Notes under the pieces: model-generated
The model's input: the letters and a program-made list of their open reading frames with translations, nothing else
What the model was told of the DNA's origin: nothing
Databases searched by the model: none
Made by a program: the position numbers and the translations under genes
Part shown: positions 6,767 to 10,779 of the stretch, one piece after another
Numbering within the stretch: position 1 is the stretch's first letter
Layout: every line of letters begins with the position of its first letter
NCBI GenBank assembly: GCA_023251595.1
Contig: JAHEYM010000094.1
Span: 1-10,779, forward strand
Direction: 5' to 3'
DNA from: Bacteroidota bacterium
GTDB taxonomy: Bacteria; Bacteroidota; Bacteroidia; AKYH767-A; JABDAW01
DNA: 10,779 bases

Positions 6767-9700
6767 ATCTTACTATTTCTAACTTTTGTCTGATAGACAA
6801 TATTTGGTTGAACATCGAGTTCGCCAAGAAGATGGTAAGAACGATCTTCAGCTCCTTCTTTACTTAATTCGCTTTCCGGATTATTCCAATCACCGAAAGT
6901 GATCGCGTTGGTTGGACATGCCTGAGCGCAAGCCATATTAAATTCTCCGTCGCGAATCCTTCTTTTTTCTTTTTTGGCGATCAGTTTATATTCCTGAATG
7001 CGTTGAACACACATGGAGCATTTTTCCATCACCCCGCGTGAACGAACTACGACGTCAGGATTAAGAACCATTTTACCCAAATCTTCATTCATATTGAAGT
7101 TGAACTGGGCATTATCTGAATATTTGAACCAATTGAATCTACGTACTTTATATGGACAGTTGTTCGCGCAATAGCGGGTTCCCACGCAACGATTGTATGC
7201 CATCTGATTAAGTCCTTCAGAAGAGTGACTTGTAGCGATAACCGGGCAAACTGTCTCACAAGGAGCGTGGTTGCAATGCTGACACATCACGGGTTGAAAA
7301 ACAACGGTTGGGTTTTCGGATGGAACTTCCATCTTGTGCAGAAGGTCGATTGCCCCTGTGCCTTTGGGTGCATTTTCTTCTGTTGTATCGGAGCTATAAT
7401 ATCGGTCGATACGGATCCAATGCATCTCCCGACTACGCATGATTTCGTCTTTTCCGACGACTGGAACATTATTTTCCGCAGAACAAGCCACGACGCAAGA
7501 ACCGCAACCAATGCAGGAGTTCAGGTCGATTGACATTCCCCATTGATGATCGGGGCGTGCAAACCCAGGTGTTTCTTTAGAAGCCCAGAGACTTAAGTCC
7601 TCAGCTTTCATTTTCCCATCAGCAGTTTCGAAAAGTTCTGTTTCGTTACCTGCTTTTGAATCTTTAGCGTATTCTTCTAGTTCTGTTTCACGTACCGGTG
7701 CTCTGCCCATCATGGTGTGATGAGTCTGAGTGGCAGCGAGATCCTGTTGTTTTGTAGTCCCTTCAACCGAAACACCACCGGTAAAATATTGTAACGAACC
7801 GTTTGCAATTTGAATAAACGGATAGGCACTAACACCAATCACGTTTTTAAGATCAATATTACTAAGTCTTCCTGCTCGGGTACGACCGTATCCAAGCGCG
7901 AGAGAAACCGTCCCGATTGCCTGACCCGGCTGAATATATACAGGCACTTCAACCGAAACACCATTCGACGAAACTTTCGCGACCTGACCCTGTGTCAGAT
8001 TCTTTTCTTTTGCCATGGCTGGCGAAACTGCGATATAATTATCCCAGCAAACCTTGGAGATTGGATCAGGAAGCTCCTGCAGCCAGGGATTATTTGACTG
8101 ATTTCCATTTCCTATTCCTGTTTTCTCGTAAAGCAGAATTTCCAATCCATCAGCACCCTTCGCATCTGTTATTGCGCTTAGGGCAGCTGTGATTTTGGCG
8201 GAAGCACTCATGTTCGTGGTCTTCTTTTCGTCTTTGGCAACAGGTTTTGCTTCGGGGGCGTCTTTGGCTTTTGCATTCTGCGGTAGAGACGTTGCATGCA
8301 CCGTCTCTACATTGTACACACCTTCCTGTAAGCTTTTGAACCAAAAATCGGAGAATAAAAGATGATTATCTTTTGATTCGTGAAAAATATTTTTCTTCCA
8401 GTAATCCTGAATGAAAGTATGATAATCGTCTTTGTAACCTGTCCATTTCAGGAGACTTTCCTGAGCTGAACGAGTATCAAACAAAGGTGCAATGGTTGGT
8501 TGACAAAGACTATATGTTCCTTTCTTAGGCTCGGCATCATTCCATGATTCGAGGTAATGATGATCAGGAAGAACATATAGTCCCTCGAGAATTGCAGTTT
8601 CATCTTCACGATCAGCAAAAGAAATTTTCAAGCCCACTTTCGAAAGACCTTTTCTGAAATCTTCTGCTTTTGGATGTGTATAATAAGGGTTTGTATTGTA
8701 TATAATGAGTGCCCCGACCTTTCCGTCGTTCATCTCACTGATTAATGTATCGACTTCAGCATCGTTACCCTGACGAACGAAAGAAGGGGTATCCATGTCA
8801 ATGGTCTTTCCATAACTATCGAGCAGACGATTGATTTCATTGACTATTACTTGAACCGAACGATCATTGCTACCACAAACCAGTAGTGCGGATCCTTTGT
8901 TTTCCCAAAGATCGTCAGCTGCCTGGGCGATCATTTTATCTGACTTGCCAAGAGAGATTGCAGAAGATGTGCTTGCTCCGGCTTTATTTGCAATCAGATT
9001 ATAAAGAGCGACAACCGCTTTACCGTGTTCTGAAGGTTTGATCGCAGTGCGTTGATCGGCATTAGACCCGGTAAGAGACAGAGCCGTTTCGAACTGATAA
9101 TGTCTTGACATCTCTTTACTTTTCCCACGCAATTTTCTGTTTTTAACATACTGTGCAGCATGTTCGACAGGAGAGATCCAGTTTGCAAGAAAATCGGCAC
9201 CGATAGAGACAATTGTTTTAGCTTTATCGAAGGCATAAGTCGGGAGCGCGCGTTTACCGAAAGTATCTTCGTTTGCATCGAGCATACCACTGCGGGAAAC
9301 CGCATCGTATTGAATATGTTTGGTTCCGGGGAATTTCTTGGTGAACTCTTCTATCACTGCTTTGGTAGAAGGACTGAGGATGGTTGAAGAAAGAATTCTG
9401 ATTCCTTCTTTTTTCTCCCTGACGATATTATTGAGTTTGGTTGGAATGTTCATGTCTGCTTCGCTCCATGAAACAGGTCCTTTATTATAAATCGGACCTT
9501 TCATTCTGGATGAATCATAAAGACTCAGAACAGACCCCTGCACTCTTGCATTTGTACCGCCATTCGTAACTGTTGAAAGATTATTTCCTTCAATTTTGAT
9601 CGGGCGTCCTTCGCGTGTTTTAACTAAGATGCTGCAATAATCGCAACCATCAAAATAAGACGAAGCGTAATAGTTTGCGACACCCGGAGTGATCTCTTCG

Positions 9701-9942
9701 GGTTTAATAAGATACGGAATGGTTTTTCTTACAGGAGCTTCGCAGGCAGCGAGTGTAGCGGCGCCAATTCCAAATCCTAATATCTTCAAAAAATCTCTTC
9801 TTCCGGAAACTTCGGGAGCGGATGCTTTCTTGTTGAAAAGCTCTTCGATAGGAAGTTCTTCAGCAAACTCACGTCCTTTCGATTTCTCGAATTCCGGCGT
9901 GTTTGAAAGCTCCTCAACTCCTTTCCAGTATGTTTTTTTCAT
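6763..9942 (-). CDS. actB: ACIII subunit ActB, molybdopterin-oxidoreductase-like iron-sulfur protein
   Basis: Large peripheral subunit that carries electrons from the quinol site to the heme subunits. It has 1059 residues, usual for fused ActB. A late twin-arginine signal (SGRRDFLKILGFG, Arg48-Arg49) leads to a lipobox ending at Cys67, matching the 'TAT-variant-translocated' class whose signal sits after about 45 residues. Residues about 90-540 and 610-735 resemble the catalytic and dinucleotide-binding domains of molybdopterin enzymes. The FeS site there is degenerate: Cys100 and Cys103 remain, but the third and fourth cysteines are not evident, and the family is known to lack the molybdenum cofactor. 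An Ala/Lys-rich linker lies near 552-580. The C-terminal ferredoxin-like domain has four cysteine groups: 810/813/816/820, 887/890/895/899, 919/925/929 and 975/978/1005/1009. ACIII is known to hold three [4Fe-4S] and one [3Fe-4S]. Its stop overlaps the actC start in ATGA, suggesting coupled translation. Confidence 0.96.
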   Translation of the reverse strand: MKKTYWKGVEELSNTPEFEKSKGREFAEELPIEELFNKKASAPEVSGRRDFLKILGFGIGAATLAACEAPVRKTIPYLIKPEEITPGVANYYASSYFDGCDYCSILVKTREGRPIKIEGNNLSTVTNGGTNARVQGSVLSLYDSSRMKGPIYNKGPVSWSEADMNIPTKLNNIVREKKEGIRILSSTILSPSTKAVIEEFTKKFPGTKHIQYDAVSRSGMLDANEDTFGKRALPTYAFDKAKTIVSIGADFLANWISPVEHAAQYVKNRKLRGKSKEMSRHYQFETALSLTGSNADQRTAIKPSEHGKAVVALYNLIANKAGASTSSAISLGKSDKMIAQAADDLWENKGSALLVCGSNDRSVQVIVNEINRLLDSYGKTIDMDTPSFVRQGNDAEVDTLISEMNDGKVGALIIYNTNPYYTHPKAEDFRKGLSKVGLKISFADREDETAILEGLYVLPDHHYLESWNDAEPKKGTYSLCQPTIAPLFDTRSAQESLLKWTGYKDDYHTFIQDYWKKNIFHESKDNHLLFSDFWFKSLQEGVYNVETVHATSLPQNAKAKDAPEAKPVAKDEKKTTNMSASAKITAALSAITDAKGADGLEILLYEKTGIGNGNQSNNPWLQELPDPISKVCWDNYIAVSPAMAKEKNLTQGQVAKVSSNGVSVEVPVYIQPGQAIGTVSLALGYGRTRAGRLSNIDLKNVIGVSAYPFIQIANGSLQYFTGGVSVEGTTKQQDLAATQTHHTMMGRAPVRETELEEYAKDSKAGNETELFETADGKMKAEDLSLWASKETPGFARPDHQWGMSIDLNSCIGCGSCVVACSAENNVPVVGKDEIMRSREMHWIRIDRYYSSDTTEENAPKGTGAIDLLHKMEVPSENPTVVFQPVMCQHCNHAPCETVCPVIATSHSSEGLNQMAYNRCVGTRYCANNCPYKVRRFNWFKYSDNAQFNFNMNEDLGKMVLNPDVVVRSRGVMEKCSMCVQRIQEYKLIAKKEKRRIRDGEFNMACAQACPTNAITFGDWNNPESELSKEGAEDRSYHLLGELDVQPNIVYQTKVRNSKI

Positions 9943-9990
9943 GCAATAGATGAATTATGCGCTGCGGTAATATGAATGGCTGAGTTACTA

Positions 9991-10779
9991 TTAATAATGA
10001 CATCTGGCACATTCGAGTCCCCCGATTTTCGCGACTGTGATTGTGTCGTTTGGATAGGTTTTATCGAGATATGTTTTGAGACTATCGTAATAATGATTTC
10101 CGTCAACTTTGACAGGGGTGGCAAGGTGACAGTTGATACACCAAACCATTGTGAGTTGGGAGAACTGTTTCGCTACGGTCATTTCCTGAACCGGTCCATG
10201 GCAAGTCTGACATTGAACCTGACCAACCTTCACGTGTTGTGAGTGATTGAAGTATGCAAAATCCGGAAGGTTGTGAACGCGTGTCCAAACAATCGGTTTA
10301 GGATTCGGCCCATAAGTACCTTTATCGGGATCGTAATCGAGTGCTTTATAAATCTTAGCAATTTCTGTTTTACCAGTCGTGGTTCCGGTCGTAATTCCTT
10401 TATGACAGTTCATACAAACCATTGCCGGAGGAATTCCGGCAGTCTTACTTTTTTCTGCCCCAAAATGGCAATAAACACAGTTAATTCCGTTATCACCGGC
10501 GTGAATTTTATGAGAGAAAGCTATCGGTTGATCAGGTTGATATCCTTCTGAAATACCTATTCCTGCGAGAACATACCAACCTTTCACTGTTCCATATAGG
10601 GAGAAGAAAATGAAGAGGATTGCAACGATCTTTTTATGATTTCGCATACAATACCAGATCCCGGGGAGAAAAGCTCTTTTTACAGGTTCAGGTGTTCCTT
10701 CTTTTCTGGCAACAACTTGTTTGAGAGAGAAAATGATTCTGCCAAGGATAACAGATACAGTAATCAGAGTGGCGACGAT
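9991..10779 (-). CDS. actA: ACIII subunit ActA, pentaheme c-type cytochrome (5' end outside window)
   Basis: Pentaheme cytochrome subunit of Alternative Complex III, which takes electrons from the ActB iron-sulfur chain on the periplasmic side. The visible 262 residues contain exactly five CxxCH heme sites: CVYCH (10465-10479), CMNCH (10402-10416), CQTCH (10198-10212), CINCH (10126-10140) and CARCH (9997-10011). The last lies one residue before the TAA stop. Before them are a hydrophobic segment at the window edge and a second one just after the Met at 10645-10647, then the family-typical GYQPDQPIAFSHKIHAG stretch. The frame stays open from that Met to the edge and reads conserved-looking sequence, so the Met is internal and the true start lies beyond 10779. 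Some Bacteroidota homologues carry an extra N-terminal cytochrome c domain; whether this one does cannot be seen. First visible gene of the operon, 48 bases upstream of actB. Confidence 0.93.
   Translation of the reverse strand: MVATLITVSVILGRIIFSLKQVVARKEGTPEPVKRAFLPGIWYCMRNHKKIVAILFIFFSLYGTVKGWYVLAGIGISEGYQPDQPIAFSHKIHAGDNGINCVYCHFGAEKSKTAGIPPAMVCMNCHKGITTGTTTGKTEIAKIYKALDYDPDKGTYGPNPKPIVWTRVHNLPDFAYFNHSQHVKVGQVQCQTCHGPVQEMTVAKQFSQLTMVWCINCHLATPVKVDGNHYYDSLKTYLDKTYPNDTITVAKIGGLECARCHY

Noticed and set aside
7225..7533. 102-residue plus-strand open frame
   Set aside because: It is antisense to the cysteine-rich FeS domain of actB, whose conserved residues fix the true frame.
6763..9942. actB as a catalytic molybdenum reductase of the DMSO or polysulfide type
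   Set aside because: The cofactor-domain FeS site is degenerate, and the gene sits in a full actABCDEF order with the pentaheme and monoheme cytochromes, so ACIII is the right reading.
9976..10551. Plus-strand open frames opposite actA
   Set aside because: They are antisense to the five CxxCH sites of actA and show no recognisable domains.

Overview
The window is one continuous minus-strand operon segment for aerobic respiration. It encodes Alternative Complex III (ACIII, quinol:cytochrome c oxidoreductase; actA-F) followed by the first two subunits of an aa3-type cytochrome c oxidase (coxB, coxA). Transcription runs right to left: actA (cut by the right edge) - actB - actC - actD - actE - actF - coxB - coxA. 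Genes overlap or lie 6 to 53 bases apart, no gap suggests an internal promoter, and no plus-strand gene is credible. The gene order, the late twin-arginine motif and lipobox of ActB, the CNKIC-type CuA motif of CoxB, the A-rich leaders without clear Shine-Dalgarno sites and the moderate G+C all point to the phylum Bacteroidota. Genus cannot be told from this.

The genes work together as follows. ActC, the NrfD-like membrane subunit beside the FeS chain, is expected to oxidise menaquinol. Electrons pass through the FeS clusters of ActB to the pentaheme cytochrome ActA and the monoheme lipoprotein ActE. They then reach CuA of CoxB, directly in a supercomplex or through a small carrier, and the heme a / heme a3-CuB centres of CoxA reduce oxygen. 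ActD and ActF are the remaining membrane subunits. Oxidase subunits III and IV and assembly factors are not in the window.

The main anomaly is in actC (5424-6766). The reading frame breaks near 6384-6391, and about 15 residues conserved in the family (a His-x-Gly-Arg segment) are missing. The loss is a short deletion of 3n+1 bases, estimated at about 46. It is either a sequence or assembly error or a real inactivating mutation. Smaller points are a TTG start for actE, a G/C-strand-skewed hairpin-containing intergenic element after coxA (42-90), and remnants of a lost FeS site in ActB.

I found no previously undescribed system. The operon is well known in Bacteroidota.
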